Notes: a model not told the origin generated them from the sequence alone. A stretch of DNA of 64,000 nt from Sphingomonas canadensis (GCF_026013525.1 NZ_JAPDRA010000001.1:62001-126000); one strand, 5' to 3'. Numbered from the stretch's first letter, positions 34,644-44,090 are shown. Numbers and translations: made by a program.

Positions 34644-35138
34644 TTATTGCGGGCGGTAACGCTCCCAGCGATCCGGGGTGGCGGAGCTGGCCAGTTCGGA
34701 AACCGCTTCGCGCAGCGCGCGCGGGCTGTCGAACGAGCATTCGCTGTCGTCGATGTTCGCGGCGCGGCCGCGGGCGGGGCCGCGATCCTCCTCCTTCGAG
34801 CAATCGGGCGTGAGCATCACGAAGCCGCGGCGGCCCTTGCGCAGGATCGAATAGCCGACGCTGGAATCGCCCGCGTTCTGGACGAGATAGGTGTCGCGCT
34901 GGCCGCGCAGGGGGACCATGGTGACCGTGGTGGGCGTGCTCTCGCCGCCCTTCTTGAGCATGTAGACGCCGCGGCCGCGCGGCGTGAGATCCATCACGTC
35001 GCCGGAAACGGTGCCGACATAGACACCGGCAGGAACCGGCTGGCGCCCTTCGAACGGCGCGAACAGCGGCTGGGTGGAGCTGTAGCAGGCAGCCAGCAGC
35101 AGGAGCGGCGCGAAGGCCGCGATTCGGAACATACGCAT
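34644..35138 (-). CDS. Predicted lipoprotein, function unknown
   Basis: 164 residues. Signal peptide with lipobox LLAAC at about residues 14-18 (Cys18), so membrane-anchored. The mature part has a beta-rich domain with GVYVGTVSGDVM and a Cys pair further on (DCSKEED, ECSFDS). ATG at 35138 is preceded by GGGGAG 9 bases away. It is not a phage-type gene and is oriented against the tail genes around it, so it looks like a host gene or moron inside the block. Family not recognised. Confidence 0.7.
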   Translation of the reverse strand: MRMFRIAAFAPLLLLAACYSSTQPLFAPFEGRQPVPAGVYVGTVSGDVMDLTPRGRGVYMLKKGGESTPTTVTMVPLRGQRDTYLVQNAGDSSVGYSILRKGRRGFVMLTPDCSKEEDRGPARGRAANIDDSECSFDSPRALREAVSELASSATPDRWERYRPQ

Positions 35139-35224
35139 CGGATGGAACTCCCCTTCCCTGAGGCCCGAAGCGGTAGCTGGCGCAAGTGTAACGATCAATG
35201 AACGATTGGAGGGAGGTTCCCCCG

Positions 35225-36499
35225 ATGGGATGGTGGCTGGCCGAAGCGCGCACCGTGCAGGCCGAGGGCGTCATATCGCGGTTCGACCCGGTATATTGGA
35301 CGGTGAACTTCCCCCGGCCGATGATGGCGGCGGCGACGGTGGCGGCGCCGGACGCGCTGCGGGTGGATGCCGTCTTCTACCGGCAGGACGACCTGGCCGG
35401 GCTGATCTGGGAGGCAGAGGACCGGCACGACCATGTGCTGCTGCGGTACGAGACGGCGCGCGATTTCCGCGGGTGCCGGCTGCGGTTCCGCTGGCGCTCC
35501 TCGGGCATGCTCGCGCTCGACGCGGTGAACGGGCCGGTGCTGACGATCGAGGGGCGCGACGCCGCGGGCGATCCGCGCGCCTGGTATGTGCGGCTGTGGA
35601 ACTATGCCGAGGGCACGCCCGAGGACGCCGAGGTGGCGATCGACTTCGCCGCGGCGGACGGCGGCTTCCTGTTGCCCGGCGAGGCCGATCCGGTGTGGGC
35701 GGGCGACGTCGACCGGATGTTCGTATCGCTGGTGCCCGAAGGCTACACCGGGGAGGACGCGGCGCTGGCGGCGCCGGTGGAGGCATGGGCCGAGCTGAGC
35801 GGCATCGCGTGCGAGGGGGCGGGCGCGGTGCTGGCCACCGGCGATGTGGCGGTGCCCGGGCATGGGCTGGGCATCGCGACCGGATATGACGATTGCTATC
35901 ACCTCACCCCCGCGCGCGTGCTGCGCAACATGCTGCACCTGGGGTGGCGCGGAACGATCCTCCACTATGTCGGGATGAGCCATTATTTCCGGCTGGAGCC
36001 CGGCGGCGGCGGATATTGCGCGAGCCTGGCGGGCGGGGCGCTGAACGCGGCGTGCGCGGCGTGGCACGCGGATTTCGCGGCGCGGGCGAAGGCGCTGGGG
36101 TACGAAGTCATCTGGTCGCTGTCGTTCGAGCTGCTCGACCAGCATTGCTGGGGCGACTGGAAGCAGCGCGCGGCGGACGGATCGGCGGGGCTGACCGGGT
36201 GGGAGCCGCCGTCGGCGCTGCTCTCCCCCGCGCATGGCGGGGCGATGACGTATCTGCGGCAGGTGGCGCTGGCCCTGGTCGCGATCGCGCAGGGCGCCGG
36301 GCTGGCGGTGAAGTTCCAGATCGGCGAGCCCTGGTGGTGGGTGATGCCCGACGGGCGGCTGTGCATCCATGACGCGGCGGCGCGCGCGGCGCTGGGCGAT
36401 CCCGGCGAGCAGGTGATGACGGCTACGCCGGACATCGCCGTGCTGGATGCGGCGGGCGCGCTGCTGGCGGAGGCGACGCTGGCGCTGCGCGACGCGGTG
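35225..36499 (+). pseudogene. Phage tail protein (glycosidase/TIM-barrel-like), 3'-truncated
   Basis: About 425 residues of a tail protein beginning MGWWLAEARTV, with GGAGGGAGG 8 bases before the ATG at 35225. The first 180 residues are beta-rich; the following part has GYEVIWSLSFELLDQHCW and KFQIGEPWWW, suggesting a TIM-barrel glycosidase-like fold. Similar proteins in sphingomonad tail clusters follow the tape measure; the name non-contractile tail sheath has been used for them, which I cannot confirm. At about 36499 homology ends and the frame continues as antisense of the portal gene. Confidence 0.68.
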
Positions 36500-37611
36500 A
36501 TCCCCAGCATCGCGCGCTTCTCCTCGCCGGTCAGGAATTCCGCCCCGCCCACCTGGCGCCACAGCCGCTCGCGGTCCTCCGCCAGCGCGGGCACCCGGTC
36601 CAGGTCCACCGCCAGCGCCAGGCCGGGGAACCAGCCCTCCAGCGCCTGCGCGATCCCGCTCAATATCTTGTCCGCCAGCGGCAGGATCGCCTGCCGCCAC
36701 AGCGCGCGATTGGCCTCGCGGTAATTGGCATAGGCGGCGTCGCCCGGCAGCCCGAGCAGCATCGGCGGCACGCCGAACGCCAGCGCGATCTCGCGCGCCG
36801 CCGCCGCCTTCAGCCCCACGAAGTCCATGTCCGCGGGCGACAGGCTCAACGATTGCCACTTCAGCCCGCCTTCCAGCAGCATCGGCCGCCCGGCGTTGCC
36901 CGCGCCGGCAAAGGCCGCCTCCATTTCGTCGCGCAGCCGGCGGAACTGGTCGGGCGCCAGCGTGCTGCCGTCGCCGGGATCATAGACCAGCGCGCCCGAT
37001 GGCCGCGCGGCATTGTCCAGCAGCGCCTTGTTCCAGCGCGTCGCCGCATTGTGGATCGCCACCGCCCCCGCCGCCGCACCCAGGCAGCCGAGCCCGTAGT
37101 GATCGTCGCCGGGGTGGAACGCCTTGATGTGCGCGATCGCCGGCTTCGATCCCGCCACGCCGCCCGGCTCCTCGGCCATCAGCCGGGTGACGTGGTTGCC
37201 GACGCGATAGCGGTACGCCACCGGCCATCCGCCCGCGTCCAGCTCCACGCTCACCCGCTCGGGCCGCAGCGCGAACAGCTCGGCCAGCCGCCCCTCGGCA
37301 TCGGTCAGGATCTGGATATAGGCGTTGCCGTGCAGCAGCAGTTGCGCCGCCAGCGTCTCCACCAGCGCCTGCCCGCCCGATCGTGCCCGCACCAGCGCCA
37401 GCGCGGCGGTCTCGCTGGCCTTCAGCGGCGCCGCCCCCGCGCCCTCGCTCACCAGCTTCACCGCGCGCTGCGCCACCGGATTGCCCAGATAGGCGTCGCG
37501 CACCTGGCCCTCATATCCGCTCGGCCAATCGCCCGCGGCAAACATCGCCGGCACGCGCGACAACGCCGGCCGCGCGCCATCGCGCGCGGATTTCCATCCG
37601 AACCATTTCAT
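36499..37611 (-). pseudogene. HK97-type portal protein, 3'-truncated
   Basis: About 371 residues of portal: MKWFGW start, GYEGQVRDAYLGNPVAQRAV, LLLHGNAYIQ, FGVPPMLLGLPGDAAYANYREANRALW and ending at FLTGEEKRAMLGI. The last 20-60 residues usual for the family are missing; beyond this the frame is antisense of the tail protein on the plus strand. Head protease and major capsid genes, which should follow, are absent from the window. Confidence 0.8.
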
Positions 37612-37695
37612 GTCCTACACCCCGATGCTGATGAAACCGCCGTTCCCGCCCGCCCGGAAATCGCAGGATGCGTTCAACCGGCCCCGGCCTACGGA

Positions 37696-37939
37696 AGGGG
37701 CCTGGCCGCACCCCAAACCCGTTCGCCCTGAGCCCGTCGAAGGGCGCAGTCCAGCCGCCCCCTACCCCCGCCGCCCAAACCAGATCACGTGCCGCGGCCC
37801 CTTGCCGTTGCTGCGTGCGCGCACCGCCACTTCCTCCACCTGGAAGCCCGCGTCCGCCATCCGCCTGCGAAACCGGTCGTCGGGCGCCGCCGACCACACC
37901 GCCAGCACGCCCCCCGGCTTCAGCGCCGCCCGCGCCGCC
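37696..37939. repeat. Direct repeat copy A (offset 784 from copy B)
   Basis: 244 bases nearly identical (about three mismatches) to 38480-38723. It contains GCCCTGAGCCCGTCGAAGGGC, a palindromic repeat common in sphingomonad-type genomes, and the last ~60 codons of the methyltransferase gene. Identity stops sharply at AGGGGCCTGG on one side and CGCGCCGCC on the other. Confidence 0.9.
37762..37939 (-). pseudogene. Duplicated 3' end of the SAM methyltransferase gene
   Basis: Encodes ALKPGGVLAVWSAAPDDRF and the rest of the C terminus of the gene at 38546-39214, but the 5' part is replaced by unrelated sequence. The in-frame start further upstream is fortuitous. It is a leftover of the event that placed the DUF5063 gene between the two copies. 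Confidence 0.85.
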
Positions 37940-38009
37940 TGGCTGCTCGATTTCCTCGCAAGGCGCTTCGCGGTCGCGGGGCGTTGCAACAGCGGGTAAG
38001 GTCGCGGGC

Positions 38010-38459
38010 ATGTTGCCGCCAAACATATCTGCCGCCCAACGCTTCGTTGACCTTGTCACGAGAGACGGGAACCCTTCCATCGCGATGCTCGCGCGGCGGC
38101 TGGATGAACTTGCCCTCAGTTATCACGACACACCTCCCGGCCGCCCTGCTGACAACGATGCGCCGACGTCCGAGGATAAGGTTGAATATGCGGACATAGG
38201 CTCGCGATTCCCCGGTCTCGGCTACTATGGCTCAGCCGATCCCAATGAGGTTCCAGCCGAAGCCACCATAGGCGACGCCATCGACGACATCCTGGACATA
38301 ACCAATGACCTGAAGGAGGTGTTGTGGCGGTTCGACAGGTTCGGGCCGGACGACGCCCACTGGCATTTCCGGCTTCTGTACCGGATGCACTGGGGCGAAC
38401 ACCTGCGCGACCTCGCCCGCTACCTGCATTCCCGGCTATGGGACGAGGACGAAAGATAA
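38010..38459 (+). CDS. DUF5063-like protein
   Basis: 149 residues from ATG 38010 (MLPPNISAAQRFVDLV). Contains LARRLDELALSYHDTP, GYYGSADPNEVPAEATIGDAIDD and AHWHFRLLYRMHWGEHLRDL, which I recall from the DUF5063 family; function unknown. It is the only gene in a 540-bp segment bounded by the 244-bp direct repeats, on the strand opposite to terminase, methyltransferase and portal, so it was probably inserted as a cassette. Ribosome site weak. Confidence 0.72.
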   Translation: MLPPNISAAQRFVDLVTRDGNPSIAMLARRLDELALSYHDTPPGRPADNDAPTSEDKVEYADIGSRFPGLGYYGSADPNEVPAEATIGDAIDDILDITNDLKEVLWRFDRFGPDDAHWHFRLLYRMHWGEHLRDLARYLHSRLWDEDER

Positions 38460-38479
38460 TCCGCTCGACGGCGGCCGGC

Positions 38480-38723
38480 AGGGGCCTGGCCGCACCCCAA
38501 ACCCGTTCGCCCTGAGCCCGTCGAAGGGCGCAGCCCAGCCGCCCCCTACCCCCGCCGCCCAAACCAGATCACGTGCCGCGGACCCTTGCCGTTGCTGCGC
38601 GCGCGCACCGCCACTTCCTCCACCTGGAAGCCCGCGTCCGCCATCCGCCTGCGAAACCGGTCGTCGGGCGCCGCCGACCACACCGCCAGCACGCCCCCCG
38701 GCTTCAGCGCCGCCCGCGCCGCC
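38480..38723. repeat. Direct repeat copy B
   Basis: The resident copy: it covers the 3' end of the complete methyltransferase gene and the intergenic palindrome downstream. Partner of 37696-37939. Confidence 0.9.
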
Positions 38724-39214
38724 GCCAGCCCGCGCATCGCATAGAGCCCGTCGTTGCCCGCGCGGGTCAGCCCGTCCGGGCCGTTGTCCACGTCCAGCAG
38801 GATCGCGTCATAGGCGCCGCGCCCCGCCGCGATCGCCGCGCCCACATCGCCCTCGATCACGCGCACGCGCGGATCGTCCAGGCATCCGGCGGTCAGCTCC
38901 GCCATCGGCCCGCGCGCCCAGGCGATGATCTTCGGCACCAGCTCGGCCACCGTCACCTTCGCGCCCGCCCCCAGCCGCCCCAGCGCCGCGCGCAGCGTGA
39001 AGCCCATGCCGTATCCGCCGATCAGCAGGTGCGGAGAGCCGCCCTTCAGCCGGTCGATCGTCATGGTGGCCAGCGCCTCCTCCGATCCGCTCATCCGGCT
39101 GTTCATCAGCTCGTTGCGTTCCAGCACGATCATGAAGTCGCCGCCGCGGCGGAACAGCCGAAGCGGCTCGCCGCCGGGCACCTCTGCGGTGTCGATCAGT
39201 TCGCGGGGGGTCAT
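38546..39214 (-). CDS. Spermidine-synthase-like SAM-dependent methyltransferase
   Basis: 222 residues. A class I Rossmann fold: LLIGGYGMGFTLRAAL (motif I-like), VAELVPKIIAWARG, AILLDVDNGPDGLT and LKPGGVLAVWS. The arrangement resembles spermidine synthases but lacks an obvious polyamine-site motif, so a methyl- or aminopropyl-transferase activity is not decided. It lies 30 bases after the terminase stop, on the same strand. Intact, unlike its duplicated tail at 37762. Confidence 0.78.
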   Translation of the reverse strand: MTPRELIDTAEVPGGEPLRLFRRGGDFMIVLERNELMNSRMSGSEEALATMTIDRLKGGSPHLLIGGYGMGFTLRAALGRLGAGAKVTVAELVPKIIAWARGPMAELTAGCLDDPRVRVIEGDVGAAIAAGRGAYDAILLDVDNGPDGLTRAGNDGLYAMRGLAAARAALKPGGVLAVWSAAPDDRFRRRMADAGFQVEEVAVRARSNGKGPRHVIWFGRRG

Positions 39215-39244
39215 GCGCCCCGTTCCGCCGCCCGGCCGCGCAAG

Positions 39245-40645
39245 TCAACCGCCCGGCGGCGCCAGCGTCCGCACCGCCGCGCGCGCCCGCCGCCCCAGCA
39301 TCAGCTCGCTCATCGCCCAGACGAGCGCGTCGGCGCGGTCGGGCGACCGGCCCGGCCCGGCATAGCCCCCCGCCGCCATCAGCCCGCACAGCTCGTCCTC
39401 CAGCGCGGGAAAGGTGCCCGCGTGCCATGCCGCCCCGCGTTCGTACAGCATCGAAACCGGCTCGGCGCGCGCCGCCTTGCCGCGGCTGGCGCTCACCAGC
39501 GTCACGGGCAGCGCGGCGTCGGCGGCCAGCAGCACGCTGCGCACCATGTCGCCGCCCTGGTTCTTCTCGGCGATCACGCGCTCGGCCTGCCATCGCGCCG
39601 CGCATCCGGCCACCGCGCTGGCCCAGCGCTCGGGCGATGCGCCGGCGACGGTCGCGTCCTCCAGCACATGCGCGTGCCCGGCCGCGTCGCGCCCCACCGC
39701 CACGATGCCGCAGGCGTCGCCGTCGGCGCTGGCGGGCGGGTCCACGCCCACCACCACGCGCACCAGCGCCGGGGCCGCGCGGGTCCGCTGCCGCTCGACC
39801 AGCGCGCGGCTCCACAGCGCGCCCTCCGCCTCGGCCACCAGCTCGCCGTCCAGCTCCTGCCGGCCCATGCGCGTGCCGCCATATTCGGCGGTCATCGCCT
39901 CGATGAAGCTCTTGGGCAGCCAGGCGTTGTCGGTGGTGCGCCCGCGCGTCTGGTGGACGCCCTCCATCGCCAGCACGGCGCGCATCAGCCTGGTCTGGCG
40001 GGGCGTGGTGGTCACGATGATGCGCGGCCGATCGCCCAGCCTCAGCCCCAGCCTCAGGTTGTCCCACGCCTTGTCGCCCAGGCCGCGCTGCCACTTGCCC
40101 AGCTCGTCACACCATGCCGCATGGTGCTGCGGCCCGCGCAGCGCCTCCGCGGCGCCGGCCGAATAGACCTGGGCCACCGCGCCCGACGCGAAGTGCAGCA
40201 CGCCCTCCATCTTCGTCCATCGCATCGCCTCGCGCTCGCCGGTGCGCGCCACGGCCAGCAGCCCGCTCTCGCCGTCCACCATCACGCGGCGCGCGTCGTC
40301 GGCGGTGGCGCCCACCAGCGCGATGCGCGCGTCGGGGTTGTCGCGGGCGAACTGGCTCACCCATTCCGCCCCGGCGCGGGTCTTGCCAAAGCCGCGCCCG
40401 GCGCAGATCACCCACACCAGCCAGTCGCCCGCCGGCTCGCGCTGCGCCTTCAGCGCCCACAGCCACCAGCGTTCGCTGAACTCGCGCGCCTGCGCCGAGG
40501 TCAGCGATCGCACCACCACCGCGCGCTCCTCGGCCCCCAGCGCCAGGAAGCGTTCGAAGATCTCCCCGCTGGTCAGCGCCGCCTTCCGCCGCCGCCGCCG
40601 CCCGCGCCGCCGCGCCGCCGCCGCGCCCGCCGCGCCCGCCGTCAC
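39245..40645 (-). CDS. Terminase large subunit (DNA-packaging ATPase)
   Basis: 466 residues with GTG start at 40645 overlapping the stop of the small gene (GTGA). Arg-rich N terminus; Walker A-like CAGRGFGKTRAG (GRGFGKT about 83-89); Walker B region AAWCDELGKW; C-terminal RNase H-like nuclease with VVGVDPPASADGDACGI. Length fits GTA gp2-type terminases (about 430-470). It appears intact and would power headful packaging if capsids existed. The earlier in-frame start at 41050 overlaps the upstream gene out of frame and is rejected. Confidence 0.88.
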   Translation of the reverse strand: MTAGAAGAAAARRRGRRRRRKAALTSGEIFERFLALGAEERAVVVRSLTSAQAREFSERWWLWALKAQREPAGDWLVWVICAGRGFGKTRAGAEWVSQFARDNPDARIALVGATADDARRVMVDGESGLLAVARTGEREAMRWTKMEGVLHFASGAVAQVYSAGAAEALRGPQHHAAWCDELGKWQRGLGDKAWDNLRLGLRLGDRPRIIVTTTPRQTRLMRAVLAMEGVHQTRGRTTDNAWLPKSFIEAMTAEYGGTRMGRQELDGELVAEAEGALWSRALVERQRTRAAPALVRVVVGVDPPASADGDACGIVAVGRDAAGHAHVLEDATVAGASPERWASAVAGCAARWQAERVIAEKNQGGDMVRSVLLAADAALPVTLVSASRGKAARAEPVSMLYERGAAWHAGTFPALEDELCGLMAAGGYAGPGRSPDRADALVWAMSELMLGRRARAAVRTLAPPGG

Positions 40646-41088
40646 GCCAGCCCCTTGGCGCGGGCGCGCTCCAGCATCTCGATCTTCTTCAGGATCGCGG
40701 CGTCCGTCTCCTCGCGCGTCGCGGCGCGGGGCAGCACGCCGGTGCGCGGCACCTTGCCGTTCAGCGCGTTGCCGTGGCGCGTCAACAGGCGAAAGCCCAG
40801 CATCTCGTCCAGGTCCGGCTCGCTCGCCGGGTTGATCGCGCGCGCCAGCATCCGCGTTTCCAGCGCCTGATATCCCAGCGCCAGCGCCTCCTGCCATGCG
40901 TCGCGGAACGCCGGCTCCTTGCGGCGGAGCAGATAGGCGCTCTCCTTGCGCACGCCCGCGGCCTCGGCGGCCAGGGTGACGTTGCATTCGCGCGCCAGCG
41001 TATCCAGGAAAGCCTCGCGCATCGCCGCCGTCCAGCGCACGCGCGTCCATCCGGTGGTCACCCGCCGCTCCCCCATCATCCCCTCCAT
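40642..41088 (-). CDS. Terminase small-subunit-like DNA-binding protein
   Basis: 148 residues. A helix-turn-helix region (FLDTLARECNVTLAAEAAGV) resembles small terminase/GTA gp1-like N-terminal domains. C-terminal helices end at the terminase GTG. Start uncertain among 41088, 41079 and 41118. Probably recognises DNA for packaging together with the downstream ATPase. First gene of the leftward packaging cluster. Confidence 0.72.
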   Translation of the reverse strand: MEGMMGERRVTTGWTRVRWTAAMREAFLDTLARECNVTLAAEAAGVRKESAYLLRRKEPAFRDAWQEALALGYQALETRMLARAINPASEPDLDEMLGFRLLTRHGNALNGKVPRTGVLPRAATREETDAAILKKIEMLERARAKGLA

Positions 41089-41195
41089 GTCGAAAAGAAA
41101 AGGGCCGGAAAGCGCCACCGCCCCGGCCCGAATCGCAATTCTTCAGCGTTCCCGTTATGTACCGGAACAGCGTGACGATGTCAAGAGCGATTTGC

Positions 41196-44090
41196 CTATT
41201 TGGTTATTTTCCCCGCGCGCTGCTGGTTCAGGCGGAACAGCCGGGCCAGTATCTCGTCCTCGTCCAGCCTGCCCGCGCGCCAGTCCTCGCCCCAGCCATA
41301 GGCATCGGCCACCGCCGCATCCAGCGCGGCATGGGCGTTCGCCAGCCATTGCGGACGCGCGTTATACAGGTTGGTCAGTGTGCGCTTCTTCAGCTCCTTC
41401 GCCGCATCCTCGTCCTTCGGCAGGATGCGGTCGGGATATCCCGCCACCACCTCGGGCACGCGCACCACCAGATCGGCCGGGTTCAGCCAGTTCTCGCGCA
41501 GTTCGTTCAGCCGCGCCGCCGCCGCCGCGATCGCCTGCGCCCGCGGATCATCGGCATAATCGGCCGCAGGGATGTCCGGGGTCAGCCCTTCGGGGAAGGG
41601 GAAGGTCTCGAAACCGAGCGACGGAGTATACTGAGGGTCGTTGCCTACACCGTGCCAGCCGCCGAGCGCGAGCGACCAAGCCTCGTGCAATTTCGAGTGA
41701 AGTATGCCGAATGTCGTATCGTCGTCTCGGCATACGATTACCACCCTACTGTCGGGAACTACGGTTGGAGAGGCCCAAACAAACAGACGATATTTTGCAA
41801 CGCGCGGAGTGAAGATTGCCCGCTGTAGTCCTCGTGCTGCTTTCTTTATGCCGGGGACAGTTTCGCCGTGCTGCCACCAAAACAACCGCCTTCGTTCCCG
41901 GCGGTTTGCGTCCCGGAATGGTTTTACGACCGCGCGAACATGCTCGAATGGAGCCTCATAGACCGCTGACTCGACTTCGGACGCAACTCCAAAATCAATG
42001 ATCCAGCGGCCAGACGCTCGTTGTGTGATATCCTGGCCGTTTAAGAGCGGTCGTACGACATCTGAATTAGGACGACCGTTTGGATTTACCGGCATCGAGA
42101 GCCATCGGCGGGCGACGTCGCCTTCTACGTCGAAAGCTCCCACTTTAACCGGTCCCTGAAAACCTACTCCCCGGTTCTCAGAGAGGCGCGTAGCAGAGGT
42201 GAGATCGACGCCGCCCCGTTCAACGGACAAGTCTGCGAAGACTTTTCCGACTGGAAGACCGTCCAGTGTGGCGCGCGTCAGAGGCGTAAGATCAAAGGAA
42301 ACCAGCGACACCCGAACCGCGGCGCCATCGACTGTCCATTCTTGGTCACTCCACGCCTCGAAGATTCGGCCATGCTCGACGATGGGCCTGAGGACTTCAC
42401 GGTTGTTTCCGCTGCGGATCGAGTTCGTCGCCACAAACCCCGCGCGCTGCGCGCCGCCGCTGGCAATCATCGCCCAAGCCTTGGCGAACCAGTAGCACAC
42501 CAGATCGACGCCGCCCGGCACCTCGGGCCACGCCTTGCGCAGGGCAACCGTATATTCCTCGCCCAGTTCGGCGAGCATCTTCTTGTTGCCCAGAAACGGC
42601 GGATTCCCCACCACGGCATCCGCCTCCGGCCACTCCGCCCGCGTGCCGTCCGCGTTCAGCACGGCATCCCGGCACTCAATCGTCTCCAGCGGCCGCAATA
42701 TCGGGTTCTTCGCCGCGTCGAATCCGTTGCGCCGCATCCACTGGATTTCGCCGATCCACACCGAAACCCGCGCCAGTTCGGCGGCATAGGGGTTCAGCTC
42801 GATCCCCAGCACGCATTCCGGCCCCACCCGCGGGAATCCGCGCGGCAGCCCCAGCGCCTCGGCGTCCAGGTTGGCGCGATGCTCCAGGTCCTTCAACGAA
42901 CGCAGCGCCACATACAGGAAATTGCCCGATCCGCATGCGGGATCGAGCACGCGGAAATTCGCCAGCCGTTCGACGAACGCCGAATGGATCGCCGCGGCTT
43001 CCGCCTTCACCCGCTCCGCCTTGCGGCGCTCCGCCGGGGTCAGCAGCCGTTCCGCCGTGCGCTGGGGCGCGCTCGCCACCAGCGCCTTCATCTTCTCCAG
43101 CGCCCCGGCCCATTCGGCCTCCAGCGGCTCGATCACCACCGGGCGCACGATCATCATGATCTTGTCGCGATCGGTATAGTGCGCGCCCAACTGGCTGCGC
43201 TTCGCCGGGTCCAGTCCGCGTTCGAACAACGTGCCCAGGATCGAAGGATCGATCTGCGACCAGTCGCGCCCCGCCGCCTTCAGCAGTTGGTCCACATCCT
43301 CGTCGCTGACCGGCAGCACCGAATCGTCGGCGAACAGCCCGCCGTTGAACCATTCGATCTGGGTGAAGCCCACCTTGCCGCCCTGCCGCGCCATCGCGCC
43401 GAACAGCGTGCGGGCATTCTCGGCGAACTCCGCCGGATTGCGCCGGCTTACCTCCAGCATCTTGCTGAACAGGCTGTCGGGCAGCAGCCCCACGTCCTCC
43501 GCGAACATGCAGAAGACGAGCTGGTTGACGAAATGGGCCACCCGGTGCGGCTCATGCCCCCGGTCGCGCAGGCGCTGCGCCAGCCCGGCGAACTCGCCCG
43601 CCGTCTCCTCGGTCAGTTCCTGGCGCGATTTCTTCGGCCGGAACCGTTCGGGATCGGTGAAGGCCGCCTTGATCCGGTCGCGCACGGCGCCGTCGATCAG
43701 GTCGTCCAGCGCGAACTCGTGCGCCTCCTGCACGCTGTTGGTCCAGTTGGTCCGGATCACGATCCGGTCCATGTCGGAAACGATCAGCAGCGGCGGGTTT
43801 TCCAGCGCGACCGCATATTGCTGAAGCTGGCGGTATGCGCTGTCCAGATTGGCGTGCCGTCCCTTATATTCCCATGCGAAGCATCCCCGGCGCCACACAT
43901 CGGCCCATCCGTCGCCGCCGCTCGTCTTCGCCGCGCCCTTGTCGAACGTGAACCATTCGCCCGTCGGATCGGCCGAAACCGGGTCCACCACGCCCAGCAG
44001 CGCGCACAGGTCGTTGAAATGGCTCTGCGATGCGGAGCGCTCCTTCAGTTCGACATGGCGCCACTTGGTCAGGAATTCATGCGGGGTCAT
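41196..44090 (-). CDS. MmeI-like restriction-modification protein (type IIL)
   Basis: 964 residues. N-terminal nuclease with Asp64-x9-Glu74-x-Lys76 in ADVWRRGCFAWEYK, the exact D-x9-ExK spacing of MmeI. A helical linker follows, then an N6-adenine methyltransferase with motif I DPACGSGNFLYV and motif IV NPPFLG, then a target-recognition domain and a C-terminal region. One polypeptide would cut at a fixed distance and methylate one strand. The part for the recognition domain (about 41640-42350) is visibly lower in GC than the rest. Start 44090 has GAAGG upstream. It lies next to the phage remnant. Confidence 0.85.
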   Translation of the reverse strand: MTPHEFLTKWRHVELKERSASQSHFNDLCALLGVVDPVSADPTGEWFTFDKGAAKTSGGDGWADVWRRGCFAWEYKGRHANLDSAYRQLQQYAVALENPPLLIVSDMDRIVIRTNWTNSVQEAHEFALDDLIDGAVRDRIKAAFTDPERFRPKKSRQELTEETAGEFAGLAQRLRDRGHEPHRVAHFVNQLVFCMFAEDVGLLPDSLFSKMLEVSRRNPAEFAENARTLFGAMARQGGKVGFTQIEWFNGGLFADDSVLPVSDEDVDQLLKAAGRDWSQIDPSILGTLFERGLDPAKRSQLGAHYTDRDKIMMIVRPVVIEPLEAEWAGALEKMKALVASAPQRTAERLLTPAERRKAERVKAEAAAIHSAFVERLANFRVLDPACGSGNFLYVALRSLKDLEHRANLDAEALGLPRGFPRVGPECVLGIELNPYAAELARVSVWIGEIQWMRRNGFDAAKNPILRPLETIECRDAVLNADGTRAEWPEADAVVGNPPFLGNKKMLAELGEEYTVALRKAWPEVPGGVDLVCYWFAKAWAMIASGGAQRAGFVATNSIRSGNNREVLRPIVEHGRIFEAWSDQEWTVDGAAVRVSLVSFDLTPLTRATLDGLPVGKVFADLSVERGGVDLTSATRLSENRGVGFQGPVKVGAFDVEGDVARRWLSMPVNPNGRPNSDVVRPLLNGQDITQRASGRWIIDFGVASEVESAVYEAPFEHVRAVVKPFRDANRRERRRLFWWQHGETVPGIKKAARGLQRAIFTPRVAKYRLFVWASPTVVPDSRVVIVCRDDDTTFGILHSKLHEAWSLALGGWHGVGNDPQYTPSLGFETFPFPEGLTPDIPAADYADDPRAQAIAAAAARLNELRENWLNPADLVVRVPEVVAGYPDRILPKDEDAAKELKKRTLTNLYNARPQWLANAHAALDAAVADAYGWGEDWRAGRLDEDEILARLFRLNQQRAGKITK

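Noticed and set aside
35983..36498. C-terminal Ser/Ala/Arg-rich extension of the portal frame
   Set aside because: It is antisense of the plus-strand tail protein and arises only from the rearrangement junction, so it was cut off from the portal call.
38573..40870. 765-codon open frame on the plus strand
   Set aside because: Antisense to methyltransferase and terminase. Rich in Arg/His/Gln from reverse-read Ala/Leu codons; no ribosome site.
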